Below are positions 16,919-26,400 of a DNA stretch of 64,000 nucleotides, piece by piece. The notes beneath the pieces were generated by a model, which saw nothing but the letters and a program-made list of their open reading frames with translations, had not been told where the DNA came from and did no database searches. Position numbers and translations under genes: made by a program. The DNA is from DATLNF01 sp046590575 (GTDB lineage: Bacteria; Actinomycetota; Actinomycetes; BP-191). The first letter of the stretch is position 1; the number at the start of each line of letters is the position of its first letter. The stretch lies in the NCBI GenBank assembly GCA_046590575.1, contig JBKJUS010000012.1:1-64000 (forward strand), given 5' to 3'.

Positions 16919-17226
16919 TTCTTGCCTCCCGGGTAGGGGTGGTGGCCAGGTTTGGCCGATGCGCTCACTGTGCCCTCGTGCGGGCGGGCGTTCTGTCCGC
17001 TGGCGCACACTTGCCGTATGACGGCTGCCACATCTGCTACGCGCCTCCCTCGCACTGAAGGGGGCAATGGAACGTCCCAACGGCCCCCCGGTGGTTCGAC
17101 GCGACCACAGTGCAGCACGGGGTCGTCCGCTGTCTATCGGGTGGCTGACGGTTGACCCCGGTGGCGCCGTCGCGACGCCTGGGTATCATGTAGTTACTCG
17201 TCAGTAACTTCAGGGCTGGAGACTCC
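16919..17226. other. Divergent intergenic region between the 16052 gene and the acyl-CoA dehydrogenase
   Basis: 308 bp with no convincing gene. It holds the ribosome site of the 16052 gene at its left edge and, at the right, TATCAT (17184-17189) as a possible -10, the palindrome at 17193-17208 and the GGAG ribosome site of the acyl-CoA dehydrogenase. The middle shows only short antisense frames without family similarity. Confidence 0.6.
17193..17208 (+). promoter_or_regulatory. Palindromic operator-like site before the acyl-CoA dehydrogenase
   Basis: A perfect 6-bp inverted repeat with a 4-bp spacer, GTTACT-CGTC-AGTAAC, 19 bp before the start codon and just after a -10-like TATCAT. Size and AT-rich arms resemble operators of TetR-family repressors of fatty-acid genes. 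No regulator gene is adjacent, so the protein is unknown. Confidence 0.6.
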
Positions 17227-19059
17227 GTGAGCCACTACAAGTCCAACCTGCGGGACATCGAGTTCACGTTGTACGACGTGCTCGGCACCGATGCCGGACT
17301 CGGGGTGGGTCCCTTCGCGCAGATGGATCTCGACACCGCGCGAGGTGTCCTCGCCGAGGTGGAGCGCCTCTCTACGCACGAATTGGCCGCATCCTTCGAG
17401 GAAGGCGACCGCACCCCGCCGACGTTCGATGTCGAGACCGGCTCAGTCACGCTGCCGCCGGCCTTCCACAAGAGCCTCACGGCCTTCTTCGAAGGCGAGT
17501 GGTACCGCCTCGACCTTCCCGAGCACCTCGGTGGCTACGGCGCTCCACCGACCCTGCGCTGGGCGGCCGCCGAAATGATGCTCGGCGCCAACCCGGCCGT
17601 CTTCATGTACGCCGCAGGACCAAGTTTCGCAGCCATCCTCGAGCGCAACGGCACTCACGCGCAGAAGCGGTTCGCGACCCAGGCCATCGAGCGGCGATGG
17701 GGCTCGACCATGGTGCTCACCGAACCAGACGCGGGCTCCGACGTCGGTGCCGGGCGCACGAAGGCGATCCAACAGCCCGACGGCACTTGGCACATCGAGG
17801 GCACCAAGCGATTCATCACCTCAGGTGACTTCGACTGGCCTGAGAACATTTTTCATCTGGTGCTCGCCCGACCGGAGGGGGCAGGTCCAGGCACCAAGGG
17901 CCTGAGTTTGTTCGTCGTCCCCAAGTTCCTCGTCGACAACGAGGGCAATCCGGGCGAGCGCAATGGCGTCTACGTCAGCAACGTCGAGCACAAGATGGGT
18001 CTCAAGGCATCGGCCACCTGTGAGCTGACCTTCGGCGAGCGGCAACCGGCGGTCGGCACGCTGGTCGGCGATGTGCACGACGGCATAGCGCAGATGTTCC
18101 AGGTCATCGAGTACGCCCGGATGATGGTCGGCACCAAGGCCATCGCGACGTTGTCGACCGGCTACCTCAATGCGCTGGCCTACGCGAAGGAGCGGGTGCA
18201 GGGCGCCGACATGACCCAGCTGACGGACAAGACGGCTCCGCGGGTCACGATCATCCACCACCCCGACGTACGCCGGATGCTGATGCTTCAGAAGGCTTAC
18301 GCAGAAGGGATGCGCGCCCTCGTCCTCTACACCGCGAGCATCCAGGACAAGGTGGAACTGGCCAGAGCGTCCGGAGACACCGAGGCGCTGGAAGCGGCCG
18401 ACCGGCTCAACGACCTCCTCCTGCCGATCGTCAAGGGCTTCGGCTCGGAGAAGTCCTACGAGCTGCTCGCACTGTCGCTGCAGACTCTTGGCGGTTCGGG
18501 TTACGTCCAGGACTACCCGCTGGAGCAGTACATCCGCGACGCGAAGATCGACACGCTCTATGAAGGAACGACGTCGATCCAAGGCATGGACTTCTTCTTC
18601 CGCAAGATCGCCCGCGACCAAGGTCGCGCTCTCACCGCCCTGCTCGGGGAGGTCCAGGCGACGGCCAAGGGCGGTGGCGGAGGCGATGCGCTCGCGCTCG
18701 AACGGGGGCTGCTCGGCACCGCGCTCGAGGACGTGCAGGCCATCGTCGGCCACATGGTCGGGGACTTGATGGCGTCACAGGAGGACAAGGCGACGATCTA
18801 CCAGGTGGGGCTCAACACGACCCGGCTGCTGATGAGCTGCGGCGACCTCGTCGTCGCCTGGCTGCTGGTCCGCCAGGCCGAGGTCGCGCTGACCCGCCTC
18901 GAGGCCGGCGCATCAGGCGCCGACCGAGCGTTCTTCGAGGGCAAAGTGGCGGCTGCTCGGTTTCTCACCCGCACTGTGCTGCCCGAGCTGTCCGCCCGCC
19001 GTCAGGTCGCCGAAAGCACCGACCTCGCGCTCATGGACCTCGACGAAGCCGCCTTCTAA
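17227..19059 (+). CDS. Acyl-CoA dehydrogenase (FadE type, with C-terminal extension)
   Basis: FAD enzyme catalysing the alpha,beta-dehydrogenation of acyl-CoA in beta-oxidation. 610 aa, the long form with an extra N-terminal segment (MSHYKSNLRDIEFTLYDVLG) and a C-terminal helical domain, as in FadE5-like proteins. Signatures are MVLTEPDAGSDVG (about 165-177), IEGTKRFITSGDFD, LQTLGGSGYVQDYPLEQYIRD, and the catalytic-Glu motif TLYEGTTSIQGMDFF (about 443-457). The start is GTG 17227 with TGGAG 5 nt upstream. It is monocistronic, with a palindromic operator upstream. The chain-length preference cannot be read. Confidence 0.95.
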   Translation: MSHYKSNLRDIEFTLYDVLGTDAGLGVGPFAQMDLDTARGVLAEVERLSTHELAASFEEGDRTPPTFDVETGSVTLPPAFHKSLTAFFEGEWYRLDLPEHLGGYGAPPTLRWAAAEMMLGANPAVFMYAAGPSFAAILERNGTHAQKRFATQAIERRWGSTMVLTEPDAGSDVGAGRTKAIQQPDGTWHIEGTKRFITSGDFDWPENIFHLVLARPEGAGPGTKGLSLFVVPKFLVDNEGNPGERNGVYVSNVEHKMGLKASATCELTFGERQPAVGTLVGDVHDGIAQMFQVIEYARMMVGTKAIATLSTGYLNALAYAKERVQGADMTQLTDKTAPRVTIIHHPDVRRMLMLQKAYAEGMRALVLYTASIQDKVELARASGDTEALEAADRLNDLLLPIVKGFGSEKSYELLALSLQTLGGSGYVQDYPLEQYIRDAKIDTLYEGTTSIQGMDFFFRKIARDQGRALTALLGEVQATAKGGGGGDALALERGLLGTALEDVQAIVGHMVGDLMASQEDKATIYQVGLNTTRLLMSCGDLVVAWLLVRQAEVALTRLEAGASGADRAFFEGKVAAARFLTRTVLPELSARRQVAESTDLALMDLDEAAF

Positions 19060-19286
19060 GCTCATTGCCGCGGTCGAGGCGGGGTGCACACAGCCGGACC
19101 CGAAGGGCCCGAACCGGTCCCTGCACCCGCGGAAGCGTTCGCGCAACTCCCGTCCTGCATGGCAGACTCAGCGATCGTAGGCAGCAACGGCGCTGACTCA
19201 TCGCACGACCGCCGGGCTGCCTCTTCTCCTTCGTGGGGCGATCCGGGAGCCGAGTGTCCCCGCCCCAACCCGCAGGAGCGCCGCTG

Positions 19287-22200
19287 ATGCCCCGCCCGAC
19301 TCCACACCTAGATCCTGAGCGCGACGCGTGCGGCATCGGCTTCGTCGCCGACGCGGGTGGGCGATCGGCGCATGCGATCGTGGCAGCGGCCCTGGCAGCG
19401 CTCGGCCGGGTGGGGCACCGCGGCGCGATCCACGACGACCCGCAGGCTGGAGACGGCGCCGGGCTGTTGCTGCCCATCGACGCCGCGTTCTTCGCTGCTC
19501 GGATGGACCTCGCAGCAGAGGACGCAGAGCTGCTCGGGGTCGCGATGGCCTTTCTCCCCGCTGACACCGAAGGAGGCGAACCAGTACAGGCGGCGGCGCG
19601 ACGGGCGCTTGAGGACGCCTGCCTACACGAGGGCATCGGCGTCGCCGGGTGGCGGGTGGTGCCAGTCGATGACGGTGCGTTGGGTGAGCACGCGCGGCGT
19701 CATGCCCCACGTATCGAGCAGGCGATCCTGCTCCGCTCAACCAGCGTGCCGGTCGAGGAAGCGGAGCGCCGCGCTTTCCGAGTGCGCAAGCGCTTCGCCC
19801 GCACGGTCGAGAGTCGGGCCATCCCGGCGTACCTCGCATCGATCGGCTTCCGTACGGTCACGTACAAGGCCCTGTGCGCAGCAGAACAGCTCGGGCGCTT
19901 CTACGCCGACGTGACCGATCCCGAGCTGACTGCTCCGTTCGCCGTGTTTCATCAGCGCTACTCCACCAACACCACGCCTACGTGGAACCGCGCGCAGCCC
20001 TTCCGGTTCCTCTGCCATAACGGCGAGATCAACACGATCCAGGGAAACATCAACTGGATGACCGCGCGGGAGGGTTCGCTTGGCACCGGCGACCTCATCG
20101 ACGAGGAGCTGATCCGACCGGTCATCGAGCCCGACGGGAGCGACTCGGCGATGCTCGACAATGCCGTCGAGCTCTTGGTGCGTGGCGGACGCGACATCCG
20201 CCATGCCATGGCGATGCTCGTTCCCGAGGCGTGGGAAGACGCCCAGCACCTGCCAGGTCCGGTGCGCGACTTCTACGCCTACCACGCTGGGCTGAGCGAG
20301 CCGTGGGACGGTCCGGCCGGTCTGGTTTTCTCCGACGGCCTGCGGGTCGGTGCCTGCTTGGACCGCAACGGGTTACGCCCACTGCGCTACGCCATCTGCG
20401 ACGACGGCCTTGTCGTGTGTTCCTCGGAGGCCGGCGTGGTGCCCCTCGAGGGGCACGGAACGGTCCGTCGGGGTCGGCTTGGACCAGGACAGATGATTTG
20501 CGTCGACCCCGATGTGGGAGTGCAGGAGGACGCCGAGATCAAGTCGTGGTTGGCCACCCGCGGTCCGTACACCACGTGGATCACCCGCGGCCTCCGTCGG
20601 CTGCCGGGCTGGGAGCCGGTGGTTGAGCCGGGCCCGGCGTTGACCCTGCGTCAGGTCGCCTTCGGCTACACGCGTGAGGAGCTCACCACCGTGCTGCGGG
20701 CGATGGGCAGCTCCGCCAAGGAGCCGGTGTCGTCGATGGGTGATGACACCGCACTCGCCGTGCTGTCCGGCACTCGGCGTGGCGTCTCGTCGTACCTCAA
20801 GCAGCGCTTCGCCCAGGTGACCAATCCGGCGATCGATCACCTGCGTGAGCGGGCCGTCATGTCGTTGCGCACCCGTCTGGGCATGCTTCAGCCGCTGCTC
20901 ACCGAGCGGCCCGAGGCGGCCCGGGGCATCGAGCTGGAGGGCTTCCTCCTGACCCCGGACGGCCTCGACGACCTGCTAGCTGCCGGGGAGGTGGTCGGCC
21001 GCTTTTCCCGCCTGGATGCGACGTTTCCAGTAAGCGATGGGCCCGCGGGGCTGGAGAGCGCGTTGATCCGGCTTTCGTTCGCAGCCGAAGCCGCTGTGTT
21101 AGCCGGGGCCGAGCTGATCGTCCTTGACGACGGCGGGATAACTCCCGACCGGGCACCGGTGCCGATGCTGCTCGCGGTGGGTGCGGTACACCAGCACCTC
21201 ATTGCCTCACAGCTGCGCTCGCTGGCCTCGATCATCGCTGACACCGGCGAGCCGAGGGACACGCACCACTTCGCCACCTTGCTCGGTTACGGCGCCGAGG
21301 CGATCTGCGCTCGCGTCGCGCTCGAGACGATGGCGGCGCTGGCGCTGAAGAGCGGGGCGTCAGCCGCGGAACAGCAGGACGCCTACCGTCGAGCAATCGA
21401 GGATGGCGTGTTGAAGGTGATGTCGAAGATGGGCATCTCCTGCCTCGACTCCTACCGTGGAGCGCAGATCTTCGATGGCGTAGGACTATCGGCAGAGGTC
21501 ATCCAGCGGTGCTTCACCGGCACGTCGTCACCGATCGGCGGCCTCGGCTTCGCTGAGCTCGCCGAGGACGCGCTGGCGCGGCACGCATCGGCGTTCGCTA
21601 GCAAAGTCGTGCTCGACAACCCGGGTTTCGTGAAGTGGCGTCGCGGCGGGGAGTACCACGGCAACAACCCCGATGTGATCCAGCTGCTCCGGGGGGTGGC
21701 TCAACCCGATGCGGCGGCGACCGTGCCGGGCGCTGCCAAGGAACTCGCTCCAGCGCGTTCTGAATCACCGGACGGGCGCACTGGTGGTGACACCGTCGAC
21801 CAGGCCGCGGCGCACCAGCTGCATCGCGCGGTGCGGCTGGGCGACCGGGCCGCCTACGACCGCTTCGCCGAGATGGTCAACGACCGTCCACCCACCTCGC
21901 CGCGCGATCTCCTCGAGCTGATCCCCGCGTCCGAGCCGGTGCCGCTCGACGAGATCGAACTGGCGACGGAGATTGCGAAGCGATTCTCCACCGGCGCGAT
22001 GTCACACGGGTCGATCGGCGCTGAGGCGCACGAGACTCTCGCGCTAGCGATGGCTCTGATCGGGGGGATGAGCAACTGCGGCGAAGGGGGAGAGGACCCG
22101 AGCCGATTCCGCGACGCACGCAACAGCCGGATCAAGCAGGTGGCCTCGGGGCGCTTCGGCGTGACGCCGGAGTACGCGTCGTACGCCGACGAGCTGCAGA

Positions 22201-23849
22201 TCAAGGTGGCACAGGGCTCCAAGCCTGGCGAGGGCGGGCAGCTGCCCGGCCACAAAGTCAGCGAGGAAATCGCCCGACTGCGTCACACAAATCCTGGCGT
22301 CGGGCTCATCTCGCCGCCCCCGCATCACGACATCTACTCGATCGAGGACCTGTCCCAGCTGATCTTCGATCTCAAGCAGGTCAACCCGCGAGCAGACGTG
22401 TCGGTCAAGCTCGTCGCAACAGCGGGTGTTGGCACGATCGCCGCCGGCGTGGCCAAGGCCTTCGCCGAGGTCGTTCATGTCTCAGGCGCCGACGGCGGCA
22501 CGGGTGCCTCGGCTCTCGCCTCCATCAAGAACGCCGGGCTGCCATGGGAGTTCGGGCTGGCCGAGACACAGAAGTCGCTGATGTCGAACGGATTGCGCTC
22601 GCGTATCCGGGTGCGAGTTGACGGCGGATTCAAGAGCGGGCGTGACGTGGTACTCGCCGCCTTGCTCGGCGCTGACGAGTACTCCTTCGGCACTGCGGCC
22701 CTGCTCGCCGAGGGCTGCATCATGGTGCGTGCCTGTCACCGCAACACCTGCCCGGTAGGTATCGCCACCCAGGACCCGGCCCTGCGGGCCAAGTACACCG
22801 GCACGCCGGAGCAAGTCGCTGCCTACCTGCTCTTCGTGGCGGAGGAGGTGCGCGGGTACCTGTCCATGCTCGGCGTGCGCTCTCTCGCCGAGGTGATCGG
22901 ACGGACCGAGTCGCTGCGCCAGCGCCGCACCGAAGACCCGCGTGCTGAGCTGCTCGACCTGCGCCCGTTGCTCGCCGTCGCGGGGCCGAAAGACTCCGCG
23001 CGTGCCTTCGTCGCCACCTTGCCGATCCAGCGCCAACACGCCGACCTCGGAGACCGACTCCACGACGAAGCCATGCCGGCTATCGACCGGGGTGACCACC
23101 TCGTCCTTGACTGGAGCATCGCCAACTGCGACCGCTCCGTCGGGGCGCGGCTCGGCGGCGCGATCGGCTACGTGTATGGCGCATCGACACCGCCAGGGTC
23201 AGTCACCGTTCGCCTCGTCGGAACAGCTGGGCAGAGCTTCGGCGCGTTCCTCACGTCAGGAGTCGGGCTCCACCTCACCGGCGAGGCCAACGACTACGTC
23301 GCTAAGTCGATGGGCGGCGGCGTGATCTCGATCCGCCCGCCCGCCGACGACTGGGGCGATCCTGTCCTCGCCGGCAACACCGTGCTCTACGGGGCGACCG
23401 GCGGAGAGCTATTCATCGCCGGCCGCGCCGGCGAGCGGTTCGCCGTACGCAACTCCGGCGCGACAGCGGTCGTGGAGGGTGTCGGCGACCACGCCTGCGA
23501 ATACATGACCGGCGGCACGGTCGTCGTGCTCGGCCCAACTGGGCGCAACCTCGGGGCCGGCATGAGCGGTGGGAGTGCCTATGTCTACGACGGCGACACG
23601 TCCTTCCCGGCGCGTGTCAACGCCGCAATGGTGCGTGCCGACCGACTCTCCCCCGCGCACGAAGAGGAGCTCAGAGCGCTCATCGAGGAGCATGTCCGGC
23701 ACACCGGGTCGACCACAGGCGCGGCACTTCTCGACCGGTGGCCCGAATCTGTGAAGCGCTTTTGGCGGGTCGCGCCGGTACCACCCGTGATCGACCTCGA
23801 AGAAGAGGATGAGCAAGCAATCTCGGCAGACGCGGCTGTGCGGGCGTAA
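19287..23849 (+). CDS. gltB: Glutamate synthase, large (alpha) subunit
   Basis: Makes glutamate from glutamine and 2-oxoglutarate; 1,520 aa. The start ATG 19287 has CAGGAG 9 nt upstream and gives a 14-residue propeptide before the N-terminal nucleophile Cys15 (DACGIGFVAD). Class II amidotransferase to about 400 (QRYSTNTTPTWNRAQPFR, CHNGEINTIQGN), central domain, FMN-binding synthase domain (about 840-1210; QIKVAQGSKPGEGGQLPGHK, SPPPHHDIYSIEDL, GADEYSFG). The [3Fe-4S] motif is CHRNTCPVG (Cys about 1150), followed by the C-terminal beta-helix repeats (GATGGELFIAGRAGERF). The small subunit gene gltD does not follow: the next gene is on the opposite strand 31 bp away. Confidence 0.98.
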   Translation: MPRPTPHLDPERDACGIGFVADAGGRSAHAIVAAALAALGRVGHRGAIHDDPQAGDGAGLLLPIDAAFFAARMDLAAEDAELLGVAMAFLPADTEGGEPVQAAARRALEDACLHEGIGVAGWRVVPVDDGALGEHARRHAPRIEQAILLRSTSVPVEEAERRAFRVRKRFARTVESRAIPAYLASIGFRTVTYKALCAAEQLGRFYADVTDPELTAPFAVFHQRYSTNTTPTWNRAQPFRFLCHNGEINTIQGNINWMTAREGSLGTGDLIDEELIRPVIEPDGSDSAMLDNAVELLVRGGRDIRHAMAMLVPEAWEDAQHLPGPVRDFYAYHAGLSEPWDGPAGLVFSDGLRVGACLDRNGLRPLRYAICDDGLVVCSSEAGVVPLEGHGTVRRGRLGPGQMICVDPDVGVQEDAEIKSWLATRGPYTTWITRGLRRLPGWEPVVEPGPALTLRQVAFGYTREELTTVLRAMGSSAKEPVSSMGDDTALAVLSGTRRGVSSYLKQRFAQVTNPAIDHLRERAVMSLRTRLGMLQPLLTERPEAARGIELEGFLLTPDGLDDLLAAGEVVGRFSRLDATFPVSDGPAGLESALIRLSFAAEAAVLAGAELIVLDDGGITPDRAPVPMLLAVGAVHQHLIASQLRSLASIIADTGEPRDTHHFATLLGYGAEAICARVALETMAALALKSGASAAEQQDAYRRAIEDGVLKVMSKMGISCLDSYRGAQIFDGVGLSAEVIQRCFTGTSSPIGGLGFAELAEDALARHASAFASKVVLDNPGFVKWRRGGEYHGNNPDVIQLLRGVAQPDAAATVPGAAKELAPARSESPDGRTGGDTVDQAAAHQLHRAVRLGDRAAYDRFAEMVNDRPPTSPRDLLELIPASEPVPLDEIELATEIAKRFSTGAMSHGSIGAEAHETLALAMALIGGMSNCGEGGEDPSRFRDARNSRIKQVASGRFGVTPEYASYADELQIKVAQGSKPGEGGQLPGHKVSEEIARLRHTNPGVGLISPPPHHDIYSIEDLSQLIFDLKQVNPRADVSVKLVATAGVGTIAAGVAKAFAEVVHVSGADGGTGASALASIKNAGLPWEFGLAETQKSLMSNGLRSRIRVRVDGGFKSGRDVVLAALLGADEYSFGTAALLAEGCIMVRACHRNTCPVGIATQDPALRAKYTGTPEQVAAYLLFVAEEVRGYLSMLGVRSLAEVIGRTESLRQRRTEDPRAELLDLRPLLAVAGPKDSARAFVATLPIQRQHADLGDRLHDEAMPAIDRGDHLVLDWSIANCDRSVGARLGGAIGYVYGASTPPGSVTVRLVGTAGQSFGAFLTSGVGLHLTGEANDYVAKSMGGGVISIRPPADDWGDPVLAGNTVLYGATGGELFIAGRAGERFAVRNSGATAVVEGVGDHACEYMTGGTVVVLGPTGRNLGAGMSGGSAYVYDGDTSFPARVNAAMVRADRLSPAHEEELRALIEEHVRHTGSTTGAALLDRWPESVKRFWRVAPVPPVIDLEEEDEQAISADAAVRA

Positions 23850-23880
23850 CAGGAAGCAGATCTTCGACACGCCGTGGTGG

Positions 23881-25662
23881 TTAGCCGCGTTCTATCGTTT
23901 CACCATCCGCGCGGGCGGCAAGCACGCACCACGTGGTCTTGCCGTCCGCCTCGACCTCGACTCCCCACTCCCGCGCCAGCGCAGCCACGATCAGCAGGCC
24001 CCGACCCCCCTCGGCATCTGTGCCCGGGTCACGCACCGCGGTGGGCATCTGCGTCGAGGAGTCGCCGTCGCTGACGGCGATGCGCACCGTGCCAGCGGGA
24101 TCGAGCCGCAGGTCGACCCGCAGATCGGTGCCGGCATGGCGCACAGCATTGGTGACCAGCTCGCTGGTCACCAGCGCGGCGACCTGGGCAAGCTCGTGAC
24201 GCCCATCCCGCCGCAAGATGTCGACGACGGCGCGCCGCGCATCTCCCACGCTGCGGGTATCAGCCGGCAGGTGCCAGGACTGCACCGTCGGCGCACCAGT
24301 GAGCCGAAGCGCCAGCAGGGCCACGTCGTCATCACTGATCCCCGCCTCAGCCATCGTCGCGACCACCTGGTCGCAGAGGAGGTCAAGGTCGGTATCGCCG
24401 ATCGCGCAGGCCCGCAGCAACCGATCGAGGCCGTCGTCAAGCGACTCACCCCGGCGCTCGATCAGCCCGTCGGTGTACATCACCAGTGTGCTGCCGAGGG
24501 GCAGCACCACAGTGCCGGGCACGACCGTCGGCCCACCACCAAGCCCGAGGGGGACGGTGAGCGCACCACTCAGCAGCGTTGCCTCTCCGGACGCCGACAG
24601 CAGGACCGGCGCAGGGTGCCCTGCGCTGATGTAGTGCAGCTCCTGCGAGCTGGGGTCGACGACGGCATAGAACAGCGTCGCGACATAGCCTTCTACGGCA
24701 TCACCGGCAGCCACCAGGAGGTGCTCCAGCCGCTCGAGCACGGACACCGGTGACGGATCGACCACGGCGTAGGCCCGCAAGGCAGCTCGCAACTGCCCCA
24801 TCGTGGCCGCAGCGCGCAGTCCGTGACCCACGACATCGCCGAGCACGATCGCCAGCCGACCGCCCGGAAGCGGTATTACGTCGTACCAGTCACCGCCAAC
24901 CCTTGCGCCGCTTGCCCCTGGGAAATACCGCGTGGCGATCACCGTGCCAGGCGGGGAGGGGATGTGCTCGGGCAGCAGGCTGCGCTGCAGGGTTTCGGCG
25001 ATGTCGTGCTCGCGCTCGTACTCTCTCGTGTTCTGCAAAGCGATGGCCCCGACTCGAGCAAGTTGCACGAGCACCGCCGCGTCGTTCTCAGTGAACTCAC
25101 CAGTCATCTTGTCGGACAGCTGCACCAGACCGATGGTGTTGCCGTCCGGCACTACAAGCGGCGCGGCAAGCCAACCGCGCAGGGGTGGATGCTCTGCGGC
25201 ATGCTCCTCGAATTCGCGCCAAGCGGGGTGTGCCTCGAGCTCGGCTTGGCTCAGCCGTATCGGCATGTTGCGTTCGCCATGCAGGCGATAGATGTCGCAG
25301 CCAACGGGCGCCACCTCACGGCCGAGCCAGGCGGCGTATTTCTCCGATAGATGGATCGACGTCATCGCCTGAGCCCACTCGAAGTCCTGCGTCGTGCTCG
25401 TGACTGCCTGATGTGCACAGAGGATCTCCGCCGCGGCCACGGTGACGACGTCGAGGATCTCCTTGGTGGAGGACGCGGAGTTGATGGCGAGAGACGCATC
25501 CGCCAGACCACGGAGCTGACCCGACCGCAGCGCGAGCTCGGCCATAGTGGCGTCGCGGCGCGCCGACTCGTCGATCGCCGCGGCCTCCAACACCTCGATC
25601 AGCTGTTCAAGCGCGGCGATGGTGGAGCGCTGACGTGCGATTTCGGAGTCGAAAGCATTCAC
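23881..25662 (-). CDS. GAF - PP2C (SpoIIE) phosphatase - RsbW-like ATPase fusion protein
   Basis: 593 aa. A coiled-coil N-terminus (1-50) is followed by a GAF domain (about 60-215; LRGWLAAPLVVPDGNTIGLVQLSDK). A signalling helix with EREHDIAETLQRSLLPEHIPS leads into a SpoIIE/PP2C phosphatase (about 225-440; ARVGGDWYDVIPL, LGDVVGHGLRAAATMGQLR, YISAGHPAP, MYTDGLIERR, ISDDDVALLALR), then an HATPase_c_2 domain (about 455-585; ALVTSELVTNAVRHAG, GRGLLIVAALAREWGV). Such hybrids dephosphorylate anti-anti-sigma factors and may also act as anti-sigma kinases. The metal-binding Asps are present. Its ATG overlaps the stop of the upstream sensor-like gene by 4 bp. It is convergent with gltB. Confidence 0.92.
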   Translation of the reverse strand: MNAFDSEIARQRSTIAALEQLIEVLEAAAIDESARRDATMAELALRSGQLRGLADASLAINSASSTKEILDVVTVAAAEILCAHQAVTSTTQDFEWAQAMTSIHLSEKYAAWLGREVAPVGCDIYRLHGERNMPIRLSQAELEAHPAWREFEEHAAEHPPLRGWLAAPLVVPDGNTIGLVQLSDKMTGEFTENDAAVLVQLARVGAIALQNTREYEREHDIAETLQRSLLPEHIPSPPGTVIATRYFPGASGARVGGDWYDVIPLPGGRLAIVLGDVVGHGLRAAATMGQLRAALRAYAVVDPSPVSVLERLEHLLVAAGDAVEGYVATLFYAVVDPSSQELHYISAGHPAPVLLSASGEATLLSGALTVPLGLGGGPTVVPGTVVLPLGSTLVMYTDGLIERRGESLDDGLDRLLRACAIGDTDLDLLCDQVVATMAEAGISDDDVALLALRLTGAPTVQSWHLPADTRSVGDARRAVVDILRRDGRHELAQVAALVTSELVTNAVRHAGTDLRVDLRLDPAGTVRIAVSDGDSSTQMPTAVRDPGTDAEGGRGLLIVAALAREWGVEVEADGKTTWCVLAARADGETIERG

Positions 25663-26393
25663 TGCGGCACCGCATCGAAGGTACGCCCGACGAACGGCAG
25701 CACGGCGACCTTGACGCTCAACGCGATGGTGCGGAAGAGACTCGCCGCCTCACGGCTAACCGGTACCCGAGAGAAGACGACGACAGCGAACATCTCGCCG
25801 CTGGGGAGCATCCCGCCGAAGCCAATGACCGATCGAACGCCGTACGGCGCCACGAAGTCATCCTGGGCCGGAACATACGGACTGTCCACGGCGTCGGCGA
25901 CGTGAAAGACGTTGTACTGCTTCTGGTCGAGGTCGACGATCAACTCGGGATCGGGGCTCAGTAACGAGGAGAGCTCGAGACCCAACTGACTGAGTAACTG
26001 GGCGATCATCGGCGACTGCGCAACTGTCTCGGGGCTCGGCAGCGGGATCACGCGATGACTCCGGGAGCGCGCCGGGTCGTTCCAGTCGTCCTCGACGCCG
26101 GCTGACGCGAGCAGGGTGAGGCAAGGCAGCTCCGGCCACGGCGTGACACTTCCCAGGATGCGCTCCGCGAAGTCTCGGCGAGCCTGGTCGAGCTCGGCGA
26201 ACGGCACCGTGAGGTAGAACCGAACGAGGATGCACTCGGTCTGCTTCTTGGGGCCGCTGAGGTCGTCGAAGAGCAGCCGTACGACCCGACCGGCCGCCTG
26301 CTCCATCGTCGTCACGTCGGCACACGATGCGCGAAGTGCAGCTCCGCAACGGATCATGTCCGAGAGCGAGAACGAGCCCAGGGTTGCTGACAT
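25659..26393 (-). CDS. Hypothetical sensor-like protein coupled to the PP2C gene
   Basis: 244 aa, soluble, without signal peptide or membrane helix. Motifs include MIRCGAALRASCADVTTMEQ, LFDDLSGPKKQTECILVRFY, HRVIPLPSPETVAQSPMI, NVFHVADAVDSPYVPAQDDF and GVRSVIGFGGMLPSGEMFAVVVFSR. The last part, with alternating hydrophobic strands, resembles a GAF-like sensory fold. Similar uncharacterised domains precede sensor kinases in other bacteria, from memory. The stop and the next ATG overlap (ATGA), so the two proteins are made together. I infer it modulates the phosphatase; the ligand is unknown. Confidence 0.75.
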   Translation of the reverse strand: MSATLGSFSLSDMIRCGAALRASCADVTTMEQAAGRVVRLLFDDLSGPKKQTECILVRFYLTVPFAELDQARRDFAERILGSVTPWPELPCLTLLASAGVEDDWNDPARSRSHRVIPLPSPETVAQSPMIAQLLSQLGLELSSLLSPDPELIVDLDQKQYNVFHVADAVDSPYVPAQDDFVAPYGVRSVIGFGGMLPSGEMFAVVVFSRVPVSREAASLFRTIALSVKVAVLPFVGRTFDAVPQ

Positions 26394-26400
26394 CTCTCCC

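Noticed and set aside
19082..19128. Terminator after the acyl-CoA dehydrogenase (GGGTGCA/TGCACCC)
   Set aside because: Only a 7-bp outer stem around 33 nt with little internal pairing. Not convincing.
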